Below, piece after piece: positions 38,783-47,121 of a stretch of DNA of 54,334 bases. How positions within the stretch are numbered: position 1 is the stretch's first letter; every line of letters begins with the position of its first letter. Made by a program: the position numbers and the translations under genes. This stretch comes from Planosporangium mesophilum (GTDB lineage Bacteria > Actinomycetota > Actinomycetes > Mycobacteriales > Micromonosporaceae): positions 1-54,334 of the forward strand of contig NZ_BOON01000055.1 in assembly GCF_016863255.1 (NCBI RefSeq), given 5' to 3'. The notes under the pieces are model-generated. The model saw only the letters and a list, made by a program, of their open reading frames with translations, made no database searches and was not told where the DNA came from.

Positions 38783-39183
38783 GTATGAAGAATGGCACCA
38801 AGGTCGGTACCGACAACCTGGTTGGCGACCTGAGCGAGGATGTCGCCGAAACGCGCGAGGCTCTTGCCGAGACCACCGCTGAGCTGGCGAAGAAGGCCGA
38901 CGTCAAGGCCCGTACCCGGGAGACGGTGCAGCACGCCGCCGAGCGTGCCCGCGAGAGCGGCCAGCAGGCCGCCGACGAGGTCGGTGAGTCGGTACGCCGG
39001 CACCCGACCCGGTGGGCGTCCATCGGCGCCGGCGTGGTCGCCGCCACCGTGGCGACGATCGGCGCCCTGAAGTGGCGGCAGGCCCGTCGTACGCCCAAGG
39101 GGCGGGCCGAGCGGGCGTGGCGCACCACGACCAGGCGCTTCGACAAGTCGATCAAGAAGGCGACCAAGCGCTTCGGCCACTGA
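38779..39183 (+). CDS. DUF3618 protein
   Basis: About 134 residues. N-terminal DUF3618 helix (DVAETREALAETTAELAKKADVKAR region, residues about 19-45), a possible membrane segment (about 74-92) and a very basic C-terminus. It is co-translated with the holin-like gene by ATGA overlap, with GGGAGA upstream. The pair is a common actinobacterial envelope module of unknown function. Confidence 0.85.
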   Translation: MSMKNGTKVGTDNLVGDLSEDVAETREALAETTAELAKKADVKARTRETVQHAAERARESGQQAADEVGESVRRHPTRWASIGAGVVAATVATIGALKWRQARRTPKGRAERAWRTTTRRFDKSIKKATKRFGH

Positions 39184-39195
39184 GAATTGACAGAT

Positions 39196-39224
39196 GTCGG
39201 GGGCGGGCCCAGCCCGCCCCCGAC
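39196..39224. terminator. Bidirectional hairpin terminator, 13-bp perfect stem
   Basis: GTCGGGGGCGGGC, loop CCA, GCCCGCCCCCGAC between the convergent DUF3618 and lysozyme-fold genes. Confidence 0.88.
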
Positions 39225-39246
39225 GCATGTCCGGATACGGCGACCG

Positions 39247-39981
39247 TCAGACGATCGCGTTGACGATCTGCTCCGCCTTCCGCTGGTGCTTGGCGTACTC
39301 GTCCGGGAACGCGGAACGCTGCACCGCCTGGGCGGCGGCGCCGGGACTCATCGACTGCCAACCGTCGACCTTGACCAGTCGGTTGTAGAACAGCCGTGAG
39401 GCGGTGGCCGGGTCCATGAGCTGGGCGACCGTACCCCAGCCCTGGCTCGGGCGCTGCTGGAACAGGCCGACCGAGTCGTAGTTGCGCTCCACTCCCTGGT
39501 GGCGGTGGTTGAGGGACGCGGGCACCGTGGCGTTGGCGAGGTTGCGCAGCATGGTCTCCTGCAACGCGGTCATGATCGCGATGACGTACGCACGCCTGGG
39601 CAGGTTCATCCGCTTGCCGGTCTCCACGATGGCGACCGCGTTGTCCATCGCCGCCTGCGACAGGCCGGCCACTGGCCGTCGCCTGGTCGGCGACGGGGAA
39701 GGACTGGCAACGCCGGGGTCACCGGCGAGCCCCGGCTGGGCGACGATGAGCAGTTCGCGTACGGCCGCGCGGGCGACCGCCTGGTCGACGGGGCGACCGA
39801 AGGTGAGCGCGGCGCCGCCGAGCGTCGCCAGAACCGTGGCCGCCAGCGGCACCGCGAAGAGCGGCCGGAGCCGGAACCCGCTCGCACGGTCGGCACTCCG
39901 GGCTCTCTCGCGGGGCTGCGGTGACGGAAAAACGATGGGACAGGGGAATTGATCGGCGTCGGCGACACGGCGCATCGGCAC
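39247..39981 (-). CDS. Secreted or anchored lysozyme/transglycosylase-like protein
   Basis: About 244 residues. A membrane anchor or signal (about 42-60, LFAVPLAATVLATLGGAAL) precedes a Ser/Pro linker and a C-terminal domain with IAIMTALQETMLRNL, DSVGLFQQRPSQGWGT, FYNRLVKVDGW and AVQRSAFPDEYAKH. This actinobacterial domain resembles lysozyme-fold lytic transglycosylases; the Glu in ALQET could be catalytic. Probable peptidoglycan role. Start codon ATG at 39981 lacks a clear ribosome binding site. The 180-base leader upstream is less GC-rich than its surroundings. Confidence 0.72.
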   Translation of the reverse strand: MPMRRVADADQFPCPIVFPSPQPRERARSADRASGFRLRPLFAVPLAATVLATLGGAALTFGRPVDQAVARAAVRELLIVAQPGLAGDPGVASPSPSPTRRRPVAGLSQAAMDNAVAIVETGKRMNLPRRAYVIAIMTALQETMLRNLANATVPASLNHRHQGVERNYDSVGLFQQRPSQGWGTVAQLMDPATASRLFYNRLVKVDGWQSMSPGAAAQAVQRSAFPDEYAKHQRKAEQIVNAIV

Positions 39982-40161
39982 AGCTTAGGCAGTGATCGCC
40001 GCTAACCCAAGAGCGGATTTTTCGTACGCCGCAAGTCCTCTTCCGAGTGAAGATACTTTGATCGTGGAATGCCCGGAATAGCGGCTTGTTGACCGTCCTC
40101 AGTAGACGTAACAGCCCGTCGAGGAAACGATTACCGGTCGGCTGGGCTACCGGCACGACCG

Positions 40162-41133
40162 TTACCGGTCGGCGGCACCGACCCTCTTGACCACCATCGC
40201 GGTCGGGGTTCGCCTCGGCCGCCGTCGCCACCACAGGCGCTGGATGAGCAGCGTCGCGACCCCGGCCACGACGATGGCGGCCACGTTGACGAGAAACTGG
40301 ACGGCCGAACCGACAGCCTCGTGCCGTACGCCGTAGGCGAGGGCCACGGCGGCGTTGGCGGCGGCGGGGACCGTCGTCACGGAGATGACCACGCCGATGA
40401 GGGCGCCCGACTTCGCCGAGGTGAGCGAGAGCATCCCCGCGACCCCGGCGAGGAACGCGACGATCCACGACAGCGCGTCCGGCCGCCAGATGAACCCGCT
40501 GATGGGGCGGGGGCCGAGCAGCATCTCCCTGCTGACCAGGCCAGTGGCGGTCATCGCCCAGGTGGTGATGATGGTGACCAGCATGGCGATCGGGAACCCA
40601 ACGGCGAGCGCGAGCACCGAGCGCCGGACCATGGAGGCACGGCGGCGCACGATCCCGACGCACAGCGCCGCCAGGGGCCCGAACTCCGGCCCCACCACCA
40701 TCGCCCCGACGATCAGGATCGGCTGGTCGAGCAGCACCCCGATGCCCGCGAGCACCGTGGCCACGGTCAGGAAGACCAGGTACGCGACGGAGAGCCTGGT
40801 CTCCTCGCCGGTCCGCTGCTCGATCTCGTCCCACACCACCGCGTCCACGCCCAGCCCCGGTACGGCGTGGGCCGCCTTGTGCGCCGCCTCGGACAGTGCC
40901 ACCTCGACGGTCTCCATCGCGATCGCGCCGGTCCGGTCGACGCCCAGGGCGCGCAGCCGGTCGAGCACCTCGCTGGCGCCCTCGCGTACGACGTCGCAGA
41001 GCACCACGTCGCCCTCGGGTCGCCTGCCCGCACCGGGCACCACGATGAGATGCGCGACCGCGGGCTCGTTGGAGAGCAGGTCAATCACCTCCTGGCTACG
41101 CTCCGTGGGCGTGATGACCCGCAGGTGAAGCAC
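40162..41133 (-). CDS. DUF389 membrane protein
   Basis: About 323 residues from the GTG at 41133, with GAGGAGG upstream. A soluble N-terminal domain (about 1-110: LHLRVITPTERSQEVIDLL, TVEVALSEAAHKA) is followed by about six membrane helices. The motif GAMVVGPEFGPLAALCVG is diagnostic of DUF389 (TIGR00341-like). Function unknown; transport or signalling is proposed for homologues. Long C-terminal basic tail (RRPRRTPTAM). Confidence 0.88.
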   Translation of the reverse strand: MLHLRVITPTERSQEVIDLLSNEPAVAHLIVVPGAGRRPEGDVVLCDVVREGASEVLDRLRALGVDRTGAIAMETVEVALSEAAHKAAHAVPGLGVDAVVWDEIEQRTGEETRLSVAYLVFLTVATVLAGIGVLLDQPILIVGAMVVGPEFGPLAALCVGIVRRRASMVRRSVLALAVGFPIAMLVTIITTWAMTATGLVSREMLLGPRPISGFIWRPDALSWIVAFLAGVAGMLSLTSAKSGALIGVVISVTTVPAAANAAVALAYGVRHEAVGSAVQFLVNVAAIVVAGVATLLIQRLWWRRRPRRTPTAMVVKRVGAADR

Positions 41134-41251
41134 GGTCCGACCTCCTCGGCAAGCGGCGCAACGTCGCCGCAGACTAACCGCCGCCGGACGACATATCGGG
41201 TACCCACGCGGGCAGCTACCTCCCAGACCCGGTACGGACGGGAGGATCGGC

Positions 41252-42061
41252 ATGAACTACGACTACTTCATCGCGAGCGTCGCCGAACGGGCCCGCATCC
41301 CGCGCGACCAGGCCGAGCCCATCGCCTGCTTCACCCTGAACACCCTGGCGCAGCGCATCTCGTCCGGGCAGGCGGCGGACCTGGCCGGACGACTGCCCCA
41401 GGAGTTGCGGCCGTGCGTGGCCCACGAGGGCCCGATCGCGACCTTCCACCTCGAGGAGTTCATGCGGCGCATCGAGAAGCAGATGGGCGCCGACCGGCCG
41501 ACCGCCGAACGGGTGGCGCGGGCGGTCCTCGCCACGCTGTGGACCGCGGTCGGCCCCAAGGAGTTCGCCGACATGGCCTCGCAACTGCCCGGAGACTTCG
41601 TACCGCTCCTGGAGTCGGCCATCCTCGAAGCGCCGCCCCGGCCTCGGGACGAGGAGCCCCCGTTCCATGGGAGCCTGTCGTACGACGACTTCATCGCCCG
41701 GGTGGCCGAGCGCGCCGGGCTCGACCGGGAGGGCGCACGGAAGGCGACCGAGGCCGTCCTGGAGGTGCTCGCGATGCGGGTCAGCGCGGGCCAGGTCGAG
41801 GACCTCCGGCCGTTCCTCCCGTACGAGCTGCGCCCGGCCCTGGACCGGGGCCTGACCCGCAGCCGCGGCGAGGCGATGCCGATGTCGCTGGACGAGTTCG
41901 TCAACAAGATCACGCAGCGGGAGGGCGTCTCCGGCCAGGAGGCCCCCGCGCACGCCCGGGCGGTCCTGTCCGTACTGCGTGAGGCGGTCGGCGACAAGGA
42001 GTTCCAGGACACCACCGCGCAGCTGCCCCGCGAGTACCAGCGACTGCTGGTACCGGGGTGA
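41252..42061 (+). CDS. Tandem DUF2267 protein
   Basis: About 269 residues containing two complete DUF2267 domains (about 1-130 and 140-269). Each has the FIASVAERARI / FIARVAERAGL start and a QLPGDFVPLL / QLPREYQRLL end. ATG at 41252 follows GGGAGG. It appears to be an internal duplication of a gene like 36496-36897. Divergent from DUF389 and convergent, three bases apart, with an LLM oxidoreductase. Confidence 0.88.
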   Translation: MNYDYFIASVAERARIPRDQAEPIACFTLNTLAQRISSGQAADLAGRLPQELRPCVAHEGPIATFHLEEFMRRIEKQMGADRPTAERVARAVLATLWTAVGPKEFADMASQLPGDFVPLLESAILEAPPRPRDEEPPFHGSLSYDDFIARVAERAGLDREGARKATEAVLEVLAMRVSAGQVEDLRPFLPYELRPALDRGLTRSRGEAMPMSLDEFVNKITQREGVSGQEAPAHARAVLSVLREAVGDKEFQDTTAQLPREYQRLLVPG

Positions 42062-42064
42062 GCG

Positions 42065-42979
42065 TCAGGCTGGCTGCGGCAGCAGCGGGATCACGAGGTC
42101 CTCGAGCTGGCTGAGTGCGCCTTCGAGGTCCGGGGCCAGGGTCTGGATGAGTACGTGGTCGGCGCCGGCGTCGAGGTGCTCGCGGACCCGGCCCGCGATG
42201 GCGTCCCCGTCGCCCCACGCGACGATGGCGTCCACCAGGCGGTCGCTTCCCCCGTCCTGGAGGTCCTCGTCGCCGAAGCCCAGCTCCTTGAGGTTGTTCA
42301 CGTAGTTGGGCAGGCCCAGGTAGAACCCGGTGTGCCGGCGGGCCACCATCCTGGCCGCGACCGGGTTGGCGTCGGCGACGACGGCCTGCTCGGGGATGAG
42401 CAGGCGGTCCGGTCCGAGGATCTCGCGGGCCCGCCGGGTGTGCTCGGGCGTCACGAAGTAGGTGTGCGCGCCGTCCGTACGGTCCCTGGCCAGCTCCAGC
42501 ATGCGACGGCGCAGCGCCGCCAGCACGCGGGGTACGGGGATCGCGGGCGCCGGAGCGCTCGCCTGCTCCATGCCGTCGAGGTACTGGCGCATGTGGTCGA
42601 GCGGCCGCTCGTACTTCTGGCCGGTACGGTCCACGATGGCGGCGTGGCTGATGCCGAGGCCCATGATGAACCGGCCGGGCCAGGCGTCGCCGAGCGCGGA
42701 CGCCGCCGCCCGCGCCGTGGCCGGGTGGCGCGCCCAGACGTTGGCGATGCCGGTACCGACCGTGATGGTCGAGGACTCGCACAACCAGGCGGCCTCCTGC
42801 GCGAAGATGTCGTTCCCGCCCACGACCTCGCCGGCCCAGACCGATCCGTAGCCCAGGACCTCGACGCTCCGTACGAAGGAGCGCTGCTGCTGGGCGTTCG
42901 CCCGGGTCAGCAGCGCCTGCCAGACGCCGACCGGCCCGAGATCGTGCCGGACCCTGGCAACGGTCTCCAGTACGCCCAT
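42065..42979 (-). CDS. LLM-class F420-dependent oxidoreductase (TIGR03620-like)
   Basis: About 304 residues. GPVGVWQALLT and SVRSVEVLGYGSVW-like start, VGTGIANVWARHPATA and the PGRFIMGLGIS block identify a luciferase-like monooxygenase fold. C-terminal ADHVLIQTLAPD closes the barrel. F420 is the probable cofactor. ATG at 42979 follows GGAGGTGGGCG. The substrate is unknown. No partner gene on the same strand is close enough to define an operon; fmdA starts beyond 43105. Confidence 0.88.
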   Translation of the reverse strand: MGVLETVARVRHDLGPVGVWQALLTRANAQQQRSFVRSVEVLGYGSVWAGEVVGGNDIFAQEAAWLCESSTITVGTGIANVWARHPATARAAASALGDAWPGRFIMGLGISHAAIVDRTGQKYERPLDHMRQYLDGMEQASAPAPAIPVPRVLAALRRRMLELARDRTDGAHTYFVTPEHTRRAREILGPDRLLIPEQAVVADANPVAARMVARRHTGFYLGLPNYVNNLKELGFGDEDLQDGGSDRLVDAIVAWGDGDAIAGRVREHLDAGADHVLIQTLAPDLEGALSQLEDLVIPLLPQPA

Positions 42980-43105
42980 CGCCCACCTCCGGGGTGTCCA
43001 TGCCCGGGCGGGGAGCCGATATGCAGGGCGGGCTGACGTTCTTGCGGCGGTTGACCGCACGACGGACAGATCACGACGTCGTGCACCGGGTCGTGACCGT
43101 GCGGC

Positions 43106-44356
43106 TCAGAAGCTTGACTTCGGGGCGCCCCGGCCGGCGTCGACCCTGGTCGTACCGCCGGCGGTCGGCCGTACGTCGAAGTCGAAGATCTCGGTGGGGA
43201 TGTAGATGGTGGCGCAGGAGTTGGGGATGTCCACGACCCCGGAGAACCGCCCCTCGATCGGCGCGGCCCCGAGCAGCAGGTAGATCTGCTCGCCGGTGTA
43301 CCCGAACTTGGTCAGGTACTCGATGGCGTGCAGGCAGGCGCGCTTGTACGCCAGCTGCGAGTCCAGGTAGCGCTGCTCGCCCTCCTCTGTGACGGAGATG
43401 CCGGAGAAGGCCAGCCACTGGCAGTACTGCGGGTCGGTGTTTCCCGGCAGGAAGATCGTGTTCTCCGATACGCCGTACTTCCGCATCCCGTCCTTGATCA
43501 GGTCCATGTGGAAGTCGATGTAGCCGCCCATCTCGATCGCGCCGCAGAAGGTGATCTCGCCGTCGCCCTGCGAGAAGTGGAGGTCCCCGACCGAGAACTT
43601 CGCGCCGGGAACGTAGACCGGGTAGAAGGCGCGGGTCCCCTTCGTCAGGTTCTTGATGTCCTGGTTGCCGCCGTTCTCGCGCGGCGGCGCGGTGCGCGCC
43701 GCCTCGTTGGCGACCCGCTCGAAGTCCTCCCCGGACAGCGTGCCGAGGATCGCGTCCCGGGGCTCGGGCGGGAGCGCCAGCGGCGGTACCCGGTGCGGGT
43801 CCCGCGCGATCAGCGCCGCCTCCCGCTCGTTCCACTTCGCCAGCAGGTCCGCCGACGGCGCGGTACCCATCAGCCCGGAGTGGATCATTCCGGTGAAGGT
43901 GACCCCCGGGATGTGCCGCGACGTCGCCTTCTGCCCCCTGAAGTCCCAGATCGCCTTGTACGCGTCAGGGAACTCGTCGGTCAGGAAGCCGCCGCCGTTG
44001 CGCTTGTGGAAGATCCCGGTGTACCCCCAGCCCATACCGGCCAGCGGACCGGAATCCTCCTCCATCGGGCCGACGTCGAGGATGTCGACCACGAGCAGGT
44101 CGCCGGGGTCCGCGCCCTCGACTGCGAACGGGCCGCTGAGGCAGTGCACCCGGCTCAGCGGCGCATCCCGGATGTCGTCGGCCGAGTCGTCGTTGCGCAT
44201 CCAGCCGTCGAACCATTCGCGGCAGTGCACGCGGAACGACTGGCCCGGTCGGACGGTGGCCACCGGTGGGATGTCCGGATGCCACCTGTTGTGGCCGATC
44301 TTCTCCTGCTCGGTGAACTTCCTCGTCGGATCCAGTCGGAACAGGACCTCGGGCAT
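43106..44356 (-). CDS. fmdA: Formamidase/acetamidase (FmdA)
   Basis: About 416 residues. It hydrolyses formamide or short amides to ammonia and the acid, helping nitrogen supply in the cytoplasm. Conserved stretches: GHNRWHPDIPPVATV, CREWFDGW, HCLSGPFAVEGADPGD, GFLTDEFPDAYKAIWD, FTGMIHSGLMGTAPS, and FSVGDLHFSQGDGEITFCGAIEM-type block. Length is typical. ATG at 44356 with GGGGAG upstream. The fmdB-like gene lies 100 bases upstream on the same strand, as in other actinobacteria. Its C-terminal lid region (EIFDFDVRP) is intact. Confidence 0.95.
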   Translation of the reverse strand: MPEVLFRLDPTRKFTEQEKIGHNRWHPDIPPVATVRPGQSFRVHCREWFDGWMRNDDSADDIRDAPLSRVHCLSGPFAVEGADPGDLLVVDILDVGPMEEDSGPLAGMGWGYTGIFHKRNGGGFLTDEFPDAYKAIWDFRGQKATSRHIPGVTFTGMIHSGLMGTAPSADLLAKWNEREAALIARDPHRVPPLALPPEPRDAILGTLSGEDFERVANEAARTAPPRENGGNQDIKNLTKGTRAFYPVYVPGAKFSVGDLHFSQGDGEITFCGAIEMGGYIDFHMDLIKDGMRKYGVSENTIFLPGNTDPQYCQWLAFSGISVTEEGEQRYLDSQLAYKRACLHAIEYLTKFGYTGEQIYLLLGAAPIEGRFSGVVDIPNSCATIYIPTEIFDFDVRPTAGGTTRVDAGRGAPKSSF

Positions 44357-44424
44357 CGCCGCTCCCCTTCACCTTCGGTCGCGCGGATGGCTGCCTGCGG
44401 TACGGGTGGCTGTGCGGTTCTCGG

Positions 44425-44460
44425 GCACTGAGCGATCCTCAGGTGCTGAGCGATCCTCAG
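44425..44460 (-). repeat. 18-bp tandem repeat, two units at the end of fmdB
   Basis: GCACTGAGCGATCCTCAG and GTGCTGAGCGATCCTCAG. On the minus strand the TGA stop of the fmdB-like gene (44457-44459) lies in one unit; the other lies beyond it with the same TGA. Confidence 0.88.
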
Positions 44461-44705
44461 GTGCGACCCGGTTCTCGGGACCTCGCCGGCACGCTCGACA
44501 CCACCTCGGGCGTCTCCGCGCTTCGCCACGACGCGTCGATGGCGGCCGCCAGGGCAGGTGGCGTCCGCGCGAGCGATGGCGGGGAGAAGACCCGGCGGGC
44601 GTCGCAGCCGCAGGTGGGACAGGGCGAACTGGCGGTCGCCGTACCGATCGCGAACCTCAGCTCGAAGTCGCCGTCCCACGGGCACCGGTATCCGTACGTC
44701 GCCAC
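44457..44705 (-). CDS. fmdB: FmdB-family zinc-ribbon protein, one Cys missing
   Basis: About 82 residues. Starts V-ATYGYRCPWDGDFE, where relatives have two cysteines (C-x-x-C): here the second is Asp. The second pair CPTCG is intact. FmdB proteins are small putative regulators or chaperones for formamidase genes; their exact role is unclear. The loss of one of four zinc ligands could weaken metal binding. GTG at 44705 with GAGGAGG upstream. It precedes fmdA. Confidence 0.85.
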   Translation of the reverse strand: MATYGYRCPWDGDFELRFAIGTATASSPCPTCGCDARRVFSPPSLARTPPALAAAIDASWRSAETPEVVSSVPARSREPGRT

Positions 44706-44894
44706 GTCGACCTCCTCACGACAGGTCAGCTCCGCACATCGCCGGTGTCACCACGCAGCCGGGCGGTCACCGCCCCGCGTCACCGCACGTCACATTCCGC
44801 ATGCCGAACCGCTCGTCACACGCGCGGGATGATTTCCCGGAGCGGTACGGGTAAACCCGGCCGGCCCGGCGTTCGTCGCTACCCGGCGACGGCC

Positions 44895-45779
44895 TCACCG
44901 TTTCCGGGGCGTACCGGCCTCGCGGGCGCTCAGCCACTCGGTGAAATCCCGGGCCACGACGCGTTCGTCGGTGACGCCGTCCGCGGCCGGCGAGCACAGC
45001 CAGCGGATCGGCGCCGCCATGACCGAGGCGTCGAGCATCTGCTCGCGCAACTCCTCCGGTACGTCGTCGGGGATCATTCCGGTGCGGGTGGCCCCGCCGG
45101 GCAGGAGCACGTTCACCCATACCGAGTGCTCACGCAGATCGGCCGCCATGACCCGGGACAGGGCCTCCGATCCGGCCCGGGACGGGCCGTACGGCGCGAA
45201 ACCCTTGCGGACCATGGTCTCCTGATTGAGCGAGACGTTGACGATCCGGCCGCCCCCGGCGGCGAAGAACGCCGGTACGACCTCCCGGGCGACCAGGAAG
45301 TACCCGGTGAGGTTGGTGTCGATCACGTCCCGGAAGCCGGCGGGCGTAACCTCCCAGAATCCACGCGGTTCGGTGAAGAACCCCGGGTTGACCGTCCGCA
45401 TGCCGATCCCGGCGTTGTTGACGAGTACGTCCAGACCGCCCAGATCGTCGAGGACCTGACGGACACCGTCGGCCACCGAGCGCTCGTCGCGGACATCCAT
45501 CGCGATGCCCCTGACCCGCCCACGACCGGCGTCGATCGACTCGGCGGCCTCGGCCGTCCGGTCCGCGTCCCGGCCGGTGATGACCACCCTCGCCCCGCCG
45601 TCGGCCAGGGCCTGCGCCATTGATCGCCCGAGTCCGCTGGTCGCTCCCGTCACCAGAACCCGTACGCCGGCGACGGATGCGTCCGCATCGCTGTCAGGGT
45701 TGGTCGCTGAATTATGCGCGGTCGCTGAGTTATGCGTGGTCGCTGAGTTGTGCGTGGTCGCTGAGTTATGCGTGGTCAC
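44895..45779 (-). CDS. Short-chain dehydrogenase with YxxxR active site
   Basis: About 294 residues. TGATSGLG, NNAG and the catalytic region NVSLNQET ... YGPSR are seen. The usual catalytic Lys of YxxxK is Arg. This is rare and may change or abolish activity. The first 25 residues are four TTHNSA-type repeats (18-bp units) of no obvious function, and the frame begins with a GTG that is part of the repeat; the real start may be downstream near residue 36 (VAGVRVLVTG). Not linked to neighbours in function that I can see. Confidence 0.78.
   Translation of the reverse strand: MTTHNSATTHNSATTHNSATAHNSATNPDSDADASVAGVRVLVTGATSGLGRSMAQALADGGARVVITGRDADRTAEAAESIDAGRGRVRGIAMDVRDERSVADGVRQVLDDLGGLDVLVNNAGIGMRTVNPGFFTEPRGFWEVTPAGFRDVIDTNLTGYFLVAREVVPAFFAAGGGRIVNVSLNQETMVRKGFAPYGPSRAGSEALSRVMAADLREHSVWVNVLLPGGATRTGMIPDDVPEELREQMLDASVMAAPIRWLCSPAADGVTDERVVARDFTEWLSAREAGTPRKR
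45702..45779 (-). repeat. 18-bp tandem repeat, four units plus partial
   Basis: GGTCGCTGAGTTATGCGT with small changes, encoding THNSAT steps at the N-terminus of the SDR. The partial unit at 45774-45779 supplies the GTG start codon. Confidence 0.92.
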
Positions 45780-45865
45780 TGGTCAACCCCGGTTCTCGTC
45801 CACGGATACGGGCGGGTTCGGCTCCTGACGTTACGCCGGCACGCTCCGCCGGCAGCTTGCGACGG

Positions 45866-46733
45866 CTATGGCAGGACCAGCCAGCCCAGCGCGACGACGA
45901 GCGCCGTGAGCGCGGAGGCGAGGGAGGACACTGCGACGACGGTCGTGCCGAAGGCGGTGTCGTACCCGTACAGCCGGCCCAGCACCACCGTGTTGAACGG
46001 GGCCAGACCGGTCACCACCCACCCACGCCACCGCCGGGACGTAGAGCCCCATCAGGGCGAGCACCACCAGCGGTGCCGGCAGTAGGACGGCGCGGAGGGC
46101 GACCACGGCCGACGCCGGGGTCAGGTACCGCGCGACCGGTCGACGGGCGGGGATCGACAGGCCGAAGGAGACCGCGCCGATCGCGCCGCCCACGACGGCG
46201 AGCGGCAGCAGTACGCGGGCGGCCCCCGGCGACGGTGGGACGACCGTCCGGGCCCCGAGCCCGAGCAGGCCGGCGGCTACCGGGCTCAGGTCGGTTGTAC
46301 GCTCGGCCGCGCTGGTACGCGTGGGGGCCTGGCGCTGCAACCGGCGGATCGACGGGGCCACCCGGGGAGCGGCGAGCATCTCGTACACCGAGACGAACGT
46401 GACGCCGGCCGGTCCGAACAGGACGACGGCGAGCGGCAGCGACCAGTACCCGGTGTTGCTGTGGGCGGCGAACCCGGCCACCGGACGGTGACCGCACGGG
46501 CCGGCGCGCGCCAGCACGTACGCGCAGAGCACCTCGGAGCCGGCCACGACGGCGATGACGCCGATCGTGGAGAGCACCCCCGGGAAGACCCAGCCCGCGA
46601 GGCAGCCGCGTACCACGGTCAAGGTCACGAGTGCCCGCCGGAAGAGCAGCCGGAAGGCCTGATCGCTGACGCGCCGGCGAATCGCGAGACCGACGATTAC
46701 CCCGAGCGGTAGGAAAAGGAGAATAACCGGCAC
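45866..46733 (-). pseudogene. AEC-type auxin efflux/transporter family protein, frameshifted
   Basis: A reading frame starting GTG at 46733 gives helices typical of AEC permeases (SNTGYWSLPLAVVLFGP, GLLGLGARTVVPP). Near 46013-46026 there is a four-base tandem repeat (minus strand GTGGGTGGGTGG). With one fewer four-base unit the frame continues as VVTGLAPFNTVVLGR and GYDTAFGTTVVAVSSLASALTALVV to a TAG at 45866-45868, which is the expected C-terminus. As written, the frame runs on to 45831 with nonsense residues. About 289 residues if intact. The N-terminal 43 residues resemble the end of a TauE-like protein, so a chimera is possible. Confidence 0.7.
46013..46026 (-). repeat. 4-bp tandem repeat causing the frameshift
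   Basis: Minus-strand GTGG repeated three times. Gain of one unit explains the lost frame. It could be a sequencing error or a slippage site. Confidence 0.7.
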
Positions 46734-47121
46734 TTGACTCGACTACCCCGGTCGGCCGCGATGACCCGTATCCCGCTCGATCTGCCGGCCGCCCCGTCGT
46801 CGTGAACGAAGAACATCCACCCGCACCGGTCTGCCGCTGACCCGTCGGCTCGGGGCCCTCGGCCGCGGTCCACGATGGACGGCCGGCCGGTACGGGCGGG
46901 GCCCTCTCCATTAAATCGGCGCCCCGGCGGATAGGCCGCCGCTATCCGGGTAGCGCGCCTACTGCCGGCCTAGTACAGATGGCCTAGCCCGCCTACCCGG
47001 GTACCTCATACCACCGGCACGGTTCGCACCACGCGTGGTCGCACAAATCTGTTGAAGACCGAGCGAAACCCCAGCAGTTCAAGGTCAGTCGTACCGACTT
47101 GTGATCTTCAAGGGGGTAGTG
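46734..47121. other. Intergenic region before the sortase operon
   Basis: 388 bases with no supported gene. It holds several short palindromic pieces (GGATA...TATCC, CCGGGTAG...CTACCCGG) and, near 47062-47090, a weak promoter-like TTGAAG with no good -10. AGGGGG before 47122 is the ribosome binding site of the next gene. Confidence 0.5.

Noticed and set aside
39982-40161. c-di-AMP (ydaO) or c-di-GMP riboswitch in the leader of the lysozyme-fold gene
   Set aside because: A/T-richer leader before a cell-wall gene made this attractive, but none of the conserved ydaO or GEMM core sequences is present.
43072-43083. Palindrome CACGACGTCGTG as an operator
   Set aside because: Perfect, but short GC palindromes are expected by chance here and it lies at no clear promoter.
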